From Caldilineaceae bacterium (lineage in GTDB: Bacteria; Chloroflexota; Anaerolineae; Caldilineales; Caldilineaceae): a stretch of DNA of 33,817 nt. This document shows positions 9,003 to 17,297 of this stretch, piece by piece. The stretch's first letter is position 1, and the number at the start of each line of letters is the position of its first letter. Location: assembly GCA_023384455.1 (NCBI GenBank), contig JAHDWH010000037.1, forward strand, positions 1-33,817. The letters are read 5' to 3'. A program made the translations under genes and the position numbers. The notes below the pieces were generated by a model. That model was given only the letters and a program-made list of their open reading frames with translations, was not told where the DNA came from and searched no databases.

Positions 9003-9980
9003 TTACGTGTGAGTATTCTGCAGCCGCTTTAGTTCAGCCCGCAGTTGGATCATCTCAGTTTCCATCTCGTCTGCCCGGCGACGTTCCTCTGCGGCCTTCT
9101 GTTGCTCCTCGTCCGCCCGGCGACGTTCCTCTGCGGCTTTCTGTTGCTCCTCGTCTGCCCGGCGACGTTCCTCTGCGGCTTTCTGTTGTTCCTCGTCTGC
9201 CCGGCGACGTTCCTCTGCGGCTTTCTGTTGCTCCTCGTCTGCCCGGCGACGTTCCTCTGCGGCTTTCTGTTGTTCCTCGTCTGCCCGGCGACGTTCCTCT
9301 GCGGCGTGGTGTTGCGCCGCCAGCGCCTGTTGGCGGCGGCGTTCGGCTTCGGCCTCAAATTTCGACAGCACCCGCTCACCCGTATCTGTCCGATAGAACT
9401 GAAGGATGCCGTCCTTATCCAATCGGAGATGCAGCCCCAGCAGGCGGCTGATAAAAGAGGGGGCGGCGCTGCGGCCACCGTTCATTGGCAAAGTGTCAGC
9501 TACGACCGATTCAATGGGCTGATAAACCCGTTCGTTGTTCAATCGATAGCCGATCAATGGTTGAGGCAGATAATCCGACGTGGGATCGTAGAGAAAGTAC
9601 TCCTGGACACCCAGCCGGGCGTACAATTCCATCTTGTCCACCATATCCTCGCGCCGGGTACTGCTGGATGTGACCTCAATCACCACATCCGGCCCGCGTC
9701 CCTCCTTCCAAATCTGATAGATACGCCGACGCCGCTGTTCCACACCGAAGACGACAAAACAGTCCGGCGCAAAGGAACGTCGGGGGTTGCCTTCCTCGTA
9801 GTAGACCAGCAGATTGCCGCTCACATAGGCTTTTGTCCCGGCCAAATGTTCCTGAAGCGTGTGGATCGCCTCAAACATCAGGTCACGATGCAAATCTGTC
9901 TCGGCCATAGGCTTGCCATCCGATTCGGGATAAAAGAGTTCTTTGGTTTTTTTGGGTCTCACCTGAATTGTAACTGCCAT
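9003..9980 (-). CDS. Uma2 family endonuclease-fold protein with C-terminal repetitive coiled coil
   Basis: APDCFVVFGVEQRRRRIYQIWKEGRGPDVVIEVTSSSTRREDMVDKMELYARLGVQEYFLYDP (Uma2/DUF820), then repeated RRRADEEQQKAAEE. Confidence 0.85.
   Translation of the reverse strand: MAVTIQVRPKKTKELFYPESDGKPMAETDLHRDLMFEAIHTLQEHLAGTKAYVSGNLLVYYEEGNPRRSFAPDCFVVFGVEQRRRRIYQIWKEGRGPDVVIEVTSSSTRREDMVDKMELYARLGVQEYFLYDPTSDYLPQPLIGYRLNNERVYQPIESVVADTLPMNGGRSAAPSFISRLLGLHLRLDKDGILQFYRTDTGERVLSKFEAEAERRRQQALAAQHHAAEERRRADEEQQKAAEERRRADEEQQKAAEERRRADEEQQKAAEERRRADEEQQKAAEERRRADEEQQKAAEERRRADEMETEMIQLRAELKRLQNTHT
9066..9308. repeat. 42-bp tandem repeat (about 6 copies) encoding a 14-aa coiled-coil unit
   Basis: Near-identical 42-bp units begin at 9066, 9108, 9150, 9192, 9234 and 9276; in frame with the Uma2 CDS. 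Confidence 0.92.
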
Positions 9981-10024
9981 TGCCTTACCTCCCCTCCATT
10001 CACTCCACACACCGCCCCAATCCT

Positions 10025-10220
10025 CTAGCAGCCTGCCGAAGTAGCACAGAATAGAACGCGGATATGGCGGAAAGTACGAAAAAAAACCGGATTTTTCTCG
10101 ATTTTATCCGCGAACATCAGCCCTTTCCCTTCGACAGGCTCAGGCGATGTCCTGAGTTCATCGAAGGGACACCGCCGCGTCATCCGCGTTCTATTTCTTC
10201 TCTCTCCGACAGGCTGCTAG
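10025..10220. mobile_element. 196-bp MITE-like element with 39-bp imperfect terminal inverted repeats
   Basis: CTAGCAGCCTGCCGAAGTAGCACAGAATAGAACGCGGAT (10025-10063) versus reverse complement of 10182-10220, CTAGCAGCCTGTCGGAGAGAGAAGAAATAGAACGCGGAT; about 30/39 identical. No ORF, no clear target-site duplication. Confidence 0.6.
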
Positions 10221-11500
10221 CGCTGATCCATCGGCACATACTCCCGGTTTCGTTCGCCCAGATAAATCTGGCGGGGCCGGGAAATCTTCTGATCCGGATC
10301 GTCTACCATCTCGACCCACTGGGCCAGCCAGCCGGGGGCGCGGCCCAGGGCGAAGAGCACGGGGAACATATCCACCGGGAAGCCCATCGCCTGGTAGATG
10401 ATGCCGCTGTAGAAATCCACATTCGGGTATAGCTTGCGGGAGACAAAATAGTCGTCTTCCAGCGCAATGCGTTCCAGTTCAATCGCCACATCCAGCAGGG
10501 GATTCTTCTGTGTCACCTCGAAAACCTCGTAGGCGACTTTTTTGATGATGCGGGCACGGGGGTCGTAGTTCTTGTAGACCCGGTGGCCGAAGCCCATCAG
10601 ACGCACTTCCCGCTTCTTCACCCGCTCGATAAAGCCGGGAATATTGGCAACCGAGCCGATCTCCCGCAGCATCCGCAACACAGCCTCGTTGGCCCCGCCG
10701 TGGAGCGGCCCGTAGAGCGCGGCCGCCGCGCCAGCCATGGAGCTGTAGGGGTCGGCCTCGCTGGAGCCGATGCTGCGCATGGCCGAGGTGGAGCAGTTCT
10801 GCTCGTGATCCGCATGAAGAATGAAAAGGATGTCCAGGGCCCGGGCCAGCACCGGGTTGACTTCGTAGTTGCTCTGGCCCATAAAGTCTAGCATATAGAG
10901 GAAGTTGCCCGCATAGCCCAGGGTACTGTCCGGGTAGTTGTAGGGGCGGCCAATCCGGTGGCGATAGGCAAAGGCGGCCACTGTGGGCAACTTGCCCATA
11001 ATCCGGTAAATCTGCTTCATCCGTATTTCCGGGTCGTGGACCTGCTTGGCCTCCGGGTGCAGGGTGGACATGGACGCAATGGCGCTGACCAGAATGCCCA
11101 TGGGGTGGGCGTCGTAGCGGAAGGTCTTGAGCAGGGCCGTCAGATTTTCGTGGATATAGGTGTGGCGCATAATACGCTGTTCCCAGTGGGCCAACTGATC
11201 CGCGCTGGGCAGTTCGCCGTGGAGGATCAGATAGGCGACTTCCAGAAAGCTGCTCTGCTCGGCCAACTGCTCGATGGGATAGCCCCGATATTCCAGAATG
11301 CCTTTGTCCCCGTCGATGTACGTAATCCGGCTTTTGCACGAAGCCGTGTTGGTGAAGCCCGGATCGTAGGTCATCATCCCAAATTCGTCCTGCTGCACTT
11401 TGATTTTGCGCAGGTCGATGGCATTGATCGTCTCGTCCTGAATGGGAATTTCGTAGGTCTCGCCTGTGCGGTTGTCTGTGATTGTGAGGGTATTGTTCAT
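10217..11500 (-). CDS. gltA: citrate synthase
   Basis: DEFGMMTYDPGFTNTASCKSRITYIDGDKGILEYRGYPIEQLAE; GPLHGGANEAVLRML; MGFGHRVYKNYDPRA; VDFYSGIIYQAMGFP. Confidence 0.95.
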   Translation of the reverse strand: MNNTLTITDNRTGETYEIPIQDETINAIDLRKIKVQQDEFGMMTYDPGFTNTASCKSRITYIDGDKGILEYRGYPIEQLAEQSSFLEVAYLILHGELPSADQLAHWEQRIMRHTYIHENLTALLKTFRYDAHPMGILVSAIASMSTLHPEAKQVHDPEIRMKQIYRIMGKLPTVAAFAYRHRIGRPYNYPDSTLGYAGNFLYMLDFMGQSNYEVNPVLARALDILFILHADHEQNCSTSAMRSIGSSEADPYSSMAGAAAALYGPLHGGANEAVLRMLREIGSVANIPGFIERVKKREVRLMGFGHRVYKNYDPRARIIKKVAYEVFEVTQKNPLLDVAIELERIALEDDYFVSRKLYPNVDFYSGIIYQAMGFPVDMFPVLFALGRAPGWLAQWVEMVDDPDQKISRPRQIYLGERNREYVPMDQR

Positions 11501-11534
11501 TGCAAGCTCCTTCGCTTGGCCTGGGGGGAAAGAG

Positions 11535-11561
11535 GTAGGGCGGAATGGCATTCCGCCCTAC
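11535..11561. repeat. perfect 13-bp-arm palindrome between hflX and gltA
   Basis: GTAGGGCGGAATG-G-CATTCCGCCCTAC. Confidence 0.9.
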
Positions 11562-11579
11562 GCTATCATAAAAATCCGA

Positions 11580-12995
11580 CTATTCGAAGTATCGCCGAAA
11601 GCGCCCGGCCATCTCCACCGGCAGACGCCCCAGCATACGCGTTCCAACTTCGGTATATTCTTCTTTGTCCACATGGCCGTACTCGTGGAAACGGGAGACC
11701 AGCTCGCCCTGGGCATAGGGGATGAGCAGGCGCACGGGCACCATCGACTGGCGCAGCCGGGCCGCCACCGCTTCCATCAGATCGGCCATCCCCTCCCCCC
11801 GCAGCGCGCTCACCAACACCGGGTTGGGATAGGCAGCCAGGGCCTGGGTCAGCCGGGCCTGCACCTCCGGGTCGGTCCGATCCAGCAGATCAGCTTTGTT
11901 CAGAGCAGTGACCACCGGCTTGTCCCCCGCGCCCAACTCCTCCAACACCTCCTCCACCGCGGCCACCTGCTCATCCGCGTTGGCGTGGGAGACATCCACC
12001 ACATGCACCAGCAGATCGGCTTCGTTGATCTCCTCCAGGGTGGCCCGGAAAGAGGCGACCAGCGCGGTGGGCAGCTTTTGGATAAAGCCGACCGTATCGG
12101 TGAAGAGGGCGACGTGGCCGTTGGGCAGCTCCACCCGGCGGGTGGTGGGGTCGAGGGTGGCGAACAACTGGTCCTGGGCTGTCACCCCCGCATCGCTGAT
12201 GGCGTTGAGGAAGGTGCTCTTGCCCGCGTTGGTATAGCCCACCACCGCCACCACCGGCGCGGCCGACTGGCGGCGCTTCTCCCGGTAGCGTTCCCGGTGG
12301 TTGCGAATCTCCTCCAACTGGCGTTTGAGATGGGCAATCCGTCGCCCGATCTCCCGCCGGTCTACCTCTAGCTGGGTTTCGCCGGGGCCGCGCACACCCA
12401 CACCGCCGCTGGCCCCGCCGGCCCGCCCACCTGATTGACGGGCCAGATGGGTCCAGGCTCGCGTCAGCCGGGGCAGCCGGTATTCGTATTGGGCCAGCTC
12501 CACCTGCACCGCGCCCTCCCGGGTCTTGGCGTGGCGGGCAAAGATGTCCAGAATCAGTGCGGTGCGGTCCAGTACTTTGACCTGATCGCCCAGCACCTTT
12601 TCCAGTTGGCGCTGCTGGCGGGGGGAAAGCTCCTCGTCGAAGAGGACCACATTCACCCCCGTCTCTGCCACCAGCAGAATCAACTCCTCTACCTTACCAG
12701 AGCCGATAAAAGTAGCTGGATTGGGGTGGTTCAGCCGTTGGGTAAGTTGGCCGAGCACGGCCAGGCCGGCGGTGGCGGCCAGCAGGGCCAGCTCGGTCAG
12801 GGAATCGTCGATGCTGAGCAGGCCGGGTTCGCCGTCGAACTCCACGCCGACCAGCACCGCGCTTTCGTCGGGTTTATCGACCAGAATCAGCCCGGTGTCG
12901 TCCCGCACAGTCGCGCCGATCTGCACGACCGACCCGCCGTAATTGTCCACTGGGGTTATACCACCCGCGCGGTTTTCGTGATTGGCATTCGCCAT
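11580..12995 (-). CDS. hflX: GTPase HflX
   Basis: LSPRQQRQLEKVLGDQVKVLDRTALILDIFARHAKTREGAVQVELAQYEYRLPRL; GPGETQLEVDRR; VGYTNAGKSTFLNAIS; DTVGFIQKLP; TALNKADLL. Confidence 0.95.
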   Translation of the reverse strand: MANANHENRAGGITPVDNYGGSVVQIGATVRDDTGLILVDKPDESAVLVGVEFDGEPGLLSIDDSLTELALLAATAGLAVLGQLTQRLNHPNPATFIGSGKVEELILLVAETGVNVVLFDEELSPRQQRQLEKVLGDQVKVLDRTALILDIFARHAKTREGAVQVELAQYEYRLPRLTRAWTHLARQSGGRAGGASGGVGVRGPGETQLEVDRREIGRRIAHLKRQLEEIRNHRERYREKRRQSAAPVVAVVGYTNAGKSTFLNAISDAGVTAQDQLFATLDPTTRRVELPNGHVALFTDTVGFIQKLPTALVASFRATLEEINEADLLVHVVDVSHANADEQVAAVEEVLEELGAGDKPVVTALNKADLLDRTDPEVQARLTQALAAYPNPVLVSALRGEGMADLMEAVAARLRQSMVPVRLLIPYAQGELVSRFHEYGHVDKEEYTEVGTRMLGRLPVEMAGRFRRYFE

Positions 12996-13224
12996 AGATG
13001 TGCCTCAATTTCTCAAATTATCGCACACCACAAATTGTGTAAAGTCAAAAAGTTTTTGTACTACGGATTGGAGAGAACACGGATTTTTTCCTGTGTAATC
13101 TGCGTAAATCTGCGTCCAAAATCTTTCTTGGCGTTACTTGGCAAGTGGGATGCGATGACAAAATAGGTGGATTGATGGGGATTGGATACCCAATCCCAAA
13201 CCGTCGATTTGCTCCCAGAGAAGT

Positions 13225-13275
13225 GATGCGTGAAACGTGAAAAAGATCGTCCGATCTCACGTTTTACGTTTCATC
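13225..13275. repeat. GTGAAACGTGA hairpin element (copy 2)
   Basis: GATGCGTGAAACGTGAAAAAGATCG...CGATCTCACGTTTTACGTTTCATC. Confidence 0.75.
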
Positions 13276-13335
13276 CCTCAGTTTCACAAATGAGGTGTGT
13301 ACGCTACTCGTCCCGCTTATTCTATCCACATTTCG

Positions 13336-14412
13336 TCACCGTTCCAGTACTGCAATATAGCGGCTTTCGATCCAGCCGGGGGAGGGCTCGGCCACCTGCC
13401 GCCACTGCCCGTCTGCGCTGAGCGCCACAAAAATCAGAATCTGCCCGGCCACGACTGTTTCTGTGGCGGGAGCATCGCCCCGGGGTTCGCTGCGGATGGC
13501 AGTACCCGCTTGGGTCACTTCGCCGAGACCGGGCCGCAGGTAGAGACCGGCAAAGGTCACATACTCGTTACTGATCCACCCGGCCACGGGCGCGGGGATG
13601 TGGGACCAATTCCCGTCGGCGCTGTAGCCGTCCACCGTCACATTTGCCCCCAGGGGACCCACTTTGCCCAGCACATCGCTCTCCAGCGCCGGCGCGGCCC
13701 GCACATTGAGCAGGTCCGCCTCGATGCGCGCCTCCCGGGGGAGGGGATAGCGGACGGCCAGGGCCGTGGCCGCGCTGGCCGGGGAAGGGGGTTGCCAGAC
13801 TTCTGCCGGCGCGCCCGGTGAGCCAATGACCAGACGCTGCGCCCTTTCCAGCCAGCCGCTCTGCCAGGCCACCACAGCCCCGGCGCTCAGGAGTATCACC
13901 AGCAGAGTGAGACGCAGCGCACCGGCAGACGACTGCTTCCATTGTACACCAATTCGGCCAAAAATCGACTCTTTGCCCAAAGAGCGATCCGGCCCGGCCC
14001 GCTGCGCTGGCTGGGCCAGACGTTTTTTGGGTTTTATCAGCCCAGCACCCCAGCGCCCCAGCCGGTGGCCGCCCGCGGTCAGCCAGCTACGGTAGAGGGG
14101 CACGGCCCGTACGTCCAGGGCGTCGGCCCAGGCGTCCACGGCCCAAGCCGCGGCTTCGGGGGAAAAGGCGTAGCGATCCTGCACGCGCCGGGCCAGCCGC
14201 TGGCGCAGCGCGGCTTCGGCCCGCTGCCCAGCCAGCCGGGTCAAATCCGCCACAATACCGGCGCGCTGGGCGTGGACGAGGACGAAAATCTCTGCTTCAA
14301 ATTCGCCGCACAGATCGGAAAGAAGGGCTTCGGTGCGCTGGGGATTGCTCGCCAGCCCTGGCCCGTATTGGCGCAGCAGGCTCTGGAGAACGCGGCGGGG
14401 CTGGGGGTGCAT
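13336..14412 (-). CDS. membrane protein with N-terminal helical domain and two SH3b-like domains
   Basis: N-terminal LLRQYGPGLASNPQRTEALLSDLCGEFEAEIFVLVHAQRAGIVADL; TM LRLTLLVILLSAGAVVAWQSGW; SH3b-like DLLNVRAAPALESDVLGKVGPLGANVTVDGYSADGNWSHIPAPVAGWISNEYV plus a second copy. Confidence 0.75.
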   Translation of the reverse strand: MHPQPRRVLQSLLRQYGPGLASNPQRTEALLSDLCGEFEAEIFVLVHAQRAGIVADLTRLAGQRAEAALRQRLARRVQDRYAFSPEAAAWAVDAWADALDVRAVPLYRSWLTAGGHRLGRWGAGLIKPKKRLAQPAQRAGPDRSLGKESIFGRIGVQWKQSSAGALRLTLLVILLSAGAVVAWQSGWLERAQRLVIGSPGAPAEVWQPPSPASAATALAVRYPLPREARIEADLLNVRAAPALESDVLGKVGPLGANVTVDGYSADGNWSHIPAPVAGWISNEYVTFAGLYLRPGLGEVTQAGTAIRSEPRGDAPATETVVAGQILIFVALSADGQWRQVAEPSPGWIESRYIAVLER

Positions 14413-14446
14413 AGGCTACAATACTCTGGTGCGTCATACCTACTCA

Positions 14447-14541
14447 GGTGCGACGCACTCGCCAGCCTGGTAGTTACGGTGCGTCGCACTGTCCAGCGAA
14501 ATCTGGACGCACGACACATCTGTTGGACAGTGCGTCGCACC
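14447..14541. repeat. cluster of GGTGCGACGCAC-type palindromic repeats
   Basis: Arm GGTGCGACGCACTCGCCA at 14447-14464; inverted pair GGTGCGTCGCACTGTCCA (14478-14495) / TGGACAGTGCGTCGCACC (14524-14541). Confidence 0.8.
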
Positions 14542-14550
14542 GGGCGGGTG

Positions 14551-15900
14551 CTAAAAGCGAATCTCGCCTTCCCGGTGGCCGAAGTGGATGCGCGTGCCGG
14601 TGGAAAGGGTGACGGTCTGCCCGGCCAGCACATCGTAGGTCGTGCCGTCCTGCTCCCGGCTCACCCACTTGTCGCCGCTCAGATTGCGCAGCCCCCAAAT
14701 CTGCGGGTTGCGGGGATGCTGGACGACTTTTGCCAGGGCGGCGCGGAAGTTGTACTGCTCCCGCTCGTCCAGGTGGTGGGGGTAGAGCGGTGTGTCGTGG
14801 TTGAGCAGCACAATCTCCCGGTTCAGCCGTATCCGGGGCGGCAGTTGGGGGATGTGGTGGCACGACCAGCAGGGGTTGGGCGTTCCCCCATTGGCGCGCA
14901 CAGCCTCGCCGTCGTAGAAATTCTCCGCGCCGCAGTGGGTGCAGTAATAGATGGCATCGCGCAGGCGCACCAGCCCGGCCCGCCACTCGCTCTCCCGCAC
15001 CCGTCCGTGGCTGGCGTCAGCCAGCCCGGCACTGAAGGAGCGGGTGAAGAGGTCACGCACAAAGGCCGGGTAGAGCGGCCAGAGGGCCAGCGCGTTGTCG
15101 TGATAACCGGGCAGGGGGCGGTTGCGGTCGTCGGCGGGATCGAAGATGAAAATCGGTTCTGCGCCGTAGAGCCGGGTCATCGCCGGCAGATCGAAGCAGC
15201 GGATGTCGGCCTCCCGTGCCCCTTCCAATGGGTGATGGTTCATCAGCATATAAAAGAGCAGCACGGCCAGGGAGAAGAGGTCGGTCTGGCTGCTGGGCGC
15301 GGCCTCGCCCCGCACAATCTCCGGGGCCATAAAGCGGGCCGTGCCGCCGATGCCGCCGCCGCTCTTGCGGTCAATGCCCACATTGTCGTTGTCGCAGATG
15401 CGCACTTCCCCCGTCTGGGGGTCGAAGAAGACGTTGCCAAAGGAGATGTCCCGGTAGCACAGCCCCTTGGCGTGGAGCAGAAAATAGCTGTGGGCCAGCT
15501 CAAAACCGGCTGTGACCAGAGAACGGAAGCTGGGATTGACCCGGCGCATGACCAGATCGACAATCCCCGAAAAGCGCTTCTCGCGCAGGGGCATCAGATA
15601 GCCAAAGCCCGCCACTGCCCCGCTGCGTACCAATTCTTGCGGCCAGAGAAAGCGGTCGCTGGGCGGCCCCGCGGCGATGGCGTCGGTCAGCCGCTGCTCC
15701 AACTGCCGGTCCTGGCCCAGATAGTGGGGGTAGAACCACTTGAGCGCCACGGGCGTCTGGGAGTGGCCTTTGGCCGGGTCGCCCAGGCGGGCCGCATAGA
15801 CCTCGCCCTGGCCACCGCCGCCGATCAGATGCTCGACGGTGCAGACGGTCTGGGAGGTCTGGGTGCGCACGGTTTGGTTGGGTTGGAGGAGTTGGTTCAT
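14551..15900 (-). CDS. Ser/Thr protein kinase-like protein with Zn-ribbon and C-terminal FHA-like domain
   Basis: IGGGGQGEVYAAR (P-loop), VALKWFYP, GLCYRDISFGNVFFDP (HRD-like), ICDNDNVGID (DFG position), ARFMAPEI (APE); YYCTHCG...CWSCH; WGLRNLSGDKWVSREQDGTTYDVLAGQTVTLSTGTRIHFG resembles FHA. Start probably MNQLLQPNQ (4th residue of the ORF). Confidence 0.8.
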   Translation of the reverse strand: MNQLLQPNQTVRTQTSQTVCTVEHLIGGGGQGEVYAARLGDPAKGHSQTPVALKWFYPHYLGQDRQLEQRLTDAIAAGPPSDRFLWPQELVRSGAVAGFGYLMPLREKRFSGIVDLVMRRVNPSFRSLVTAGFELAHSYFLLHAKGLCYRDISFGNVFFDPQTGEVRICDNDNVGIDRKSGGGIGGTARFMAPEIVRGEAAPSSQTDLFSLAVLLFYMLMNHHPLEGAREADIRCFDLPAMTRLYGAEPIFIFDPADDRNRPLPGYHDNALALWPLYPAFVRDLFTRSFSAGLADASHGRVRESEWRAGLVRLRDAIYYCTHCGAENFYDGEAVRANGGTPNPCWSCHHIPQLPPRIRLNREIVLLNHDTPLYPHHLDEREQYNFRAALAKVVQHPRNPQIWGLRNLSGDKWVSREQDGTTYDVLAGQTVTLSTGTRIHFGHREGEIRF

Positions 15901-15926
15901 TCTGGACAATCGAAGTGATAAATGTG

Positions 15927-16355
15927 CTACAGATCGGAGGAAATAAGGGGAAGAATGCCTTCCCTGAAAAGGAAATCCCTTTCTGCCACGCGTTCAGGAC
16001 GATTCAGTTGCAAAAGGGTGACGGTTACGCGTCCGACGGCTGTCAGGGGAAATATCAGCCCGTCACGCAATGCGAAATGTTCGCTCCACTTCTGGTTGCG
16101 CGGGTGAAAGAGTTCGACAATTGCCCCTGTCTCATTATCAATCGAAACCAGATCGCTCCCTTTGAATCGATTACAGAGAGCGCAGGTGGACGCCAGATTT
16201 TCAGAGACAGTAAGCCCGCCGTGCTTTTGTGCAATGATGTGGTCGATGTGACAAAGAACAAAGGTGATGTTCAGCGGAATTAGACAATACTCGCATTGAT
16301 TATTCGCTCGCTCGATCACCAATCGACGCAGCCACTCAGCAATATAGGCACTCAC
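15927..16355 (-). CDS. HNH endonuclease
   Basis: RANNQCEYCLIPL...CHIDHIIAQKHGGLTVSENLASTCALCNRFKGSDL: HNH core with CxxC pairs. Confidence 0.88.
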   Translation of the reverse strand: MSAYIAEWLRRLVIERANNQCEYCLIPLNITFVLCHIDHIIAQKHGGLTVSENLASTCALCNRFKGSDLVSIDNETGAIVELFHPRNQKWSEHFALRDGLIFPLTAVGRVTVTLLQLNRPERVAERDFLFREGILPLISSDL

Positions 16356-16720
16356 AGCGAATGCTGCGACCTACGAATTTGCGCCAGGGCTTTCCCTTTC
16401 GCCATTCGCACCAGATGCTCCAAATACATATACTGCTCCCACTCCGCATCTTCCTCGCTTGTCAAACCAGCTTCCCGGCTCTTTTCCAACAGTGCGTCGA
16501 TTCGCTCCTGAAAAGCGTCAGAGGGCCGAATCGCCAAAATCGCTTCCGGTGAGGGAAGGCTGGCCAATAGCTCCAATACTTCAGCCGCGCCATCAAATCC
16601 AGCCTGGGACTGGGCATGAAATTGCCGCAAGCCCAATTCGAGAATGTTCGGCAGTCGCTTTTCCACACTGCGCAGCCGCACAGCCAGTTCGTCGGGGATA
16701 TCCAGTGTAATTGTCTGCAT
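16352..16720 (-). CDS. small hypothetical protein translationally coupled to the HNH endonuclease
   Basis: MQTITLDIPDELAVRLRSVEKRLPNILELGLRQF...; overlaps the HNH start by 4 nt. Confidence 0.7.
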   Translation of the reverse strand: MQTITLDIPDELAVRLRSVEKRLPNILELGLRQFHAQSQAGFDGAAEVLELLASLPSPEAILAIRPSDAFQERIDALLEKSREAGLTSEEDAEWEQYMYLEHLVRMAKGKALAQIRRSQHSL

Positions 16721-16786
16721 CGTATTTTCTCCCGTTCCAGCTAATGATAGAAGCAGTGTAGCATATCCGTTCTGCCATCGCAATCA

Positions 16787-17274
16787 TCAGTTCATTCCTT
16801 CAAAATAGGACCAGCTACTCAAATCCGGCGGCTCGATCCCCAATTGGGTCAGAATTGCCATCACCTGCGCCCGGTGTTCGGTGGCGTGGTTGATCACTTG
16901 GGTCAGAATGATCGTTTTGGGCACATCTCTGGGGCGCCATTTTGCCATTGCACCGACACAGTATCCCCGGCCTGCACGCCGGGTGCCCATTCAATCAGAC
17001 CAGCGCCAGAAGCGTCGGCAGATTCCCCCATTTCGGCCAGGGTCAGGGACGGCGCATTTTCGGGGCGGCGCAGGGGCTGGCCGGTGCGGATGCGGTGCAG
17101 ATAGGACCGTTCAGATGTGACGACGTGCTGCAATGTGTCGCGGATGGAGCCAAATGTGCCAGAGATTGTGGCGTCCAGTTGTTCATCGGTCAGCCCGGCG
17201 CAGCGTTCGAGCAGAAGCAGATTGGCCCAGCGGTTGTGGCTGTAGAGGGTGGTGAGTGTATCGGTCCGATTCAT
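16787..17274 (-). pseudogene. DinB family protein, interrupted by an apparent frameshift near 16931-16934
   Basis: N-terminal ORF 16903..17274 (MNRTDTLTTLYSHNRWANLLLLERCAGL...HVVTSERSYLHRI) continues in another frame as 16787..16990 (VPKTIILTQVINHATEHRAQVMAILTQLGIEPP). One extra C in the CCCC run on the minus strand would rejoin them. Confidence 0.8.
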
Positions 17275-17297
17275 TTGTCTCCTCCTGAGTATAGGGA

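Noticed and set aside
9066-9308. CRISPR-like 42-bp periodicity
   Set aside because: Units are contiguous and in frame with a coding sequence; a protein repeat, not repeat-spacer structure.
9045-10028. 327-aa plus-strand ORF (PATFLCGFLLLLVC repeats)
   Set aside because: Antisense shadow of the Uma2 gene; the hydrophobic repeat is the reverse complement of the 42-bp coiled-coil repeat.
13942-15918. 658-aa plus-strand ORF
   Set aside because: Antisense of the kinase and SH3b genes, which have clear motifs; no recognisable domain in this frame.
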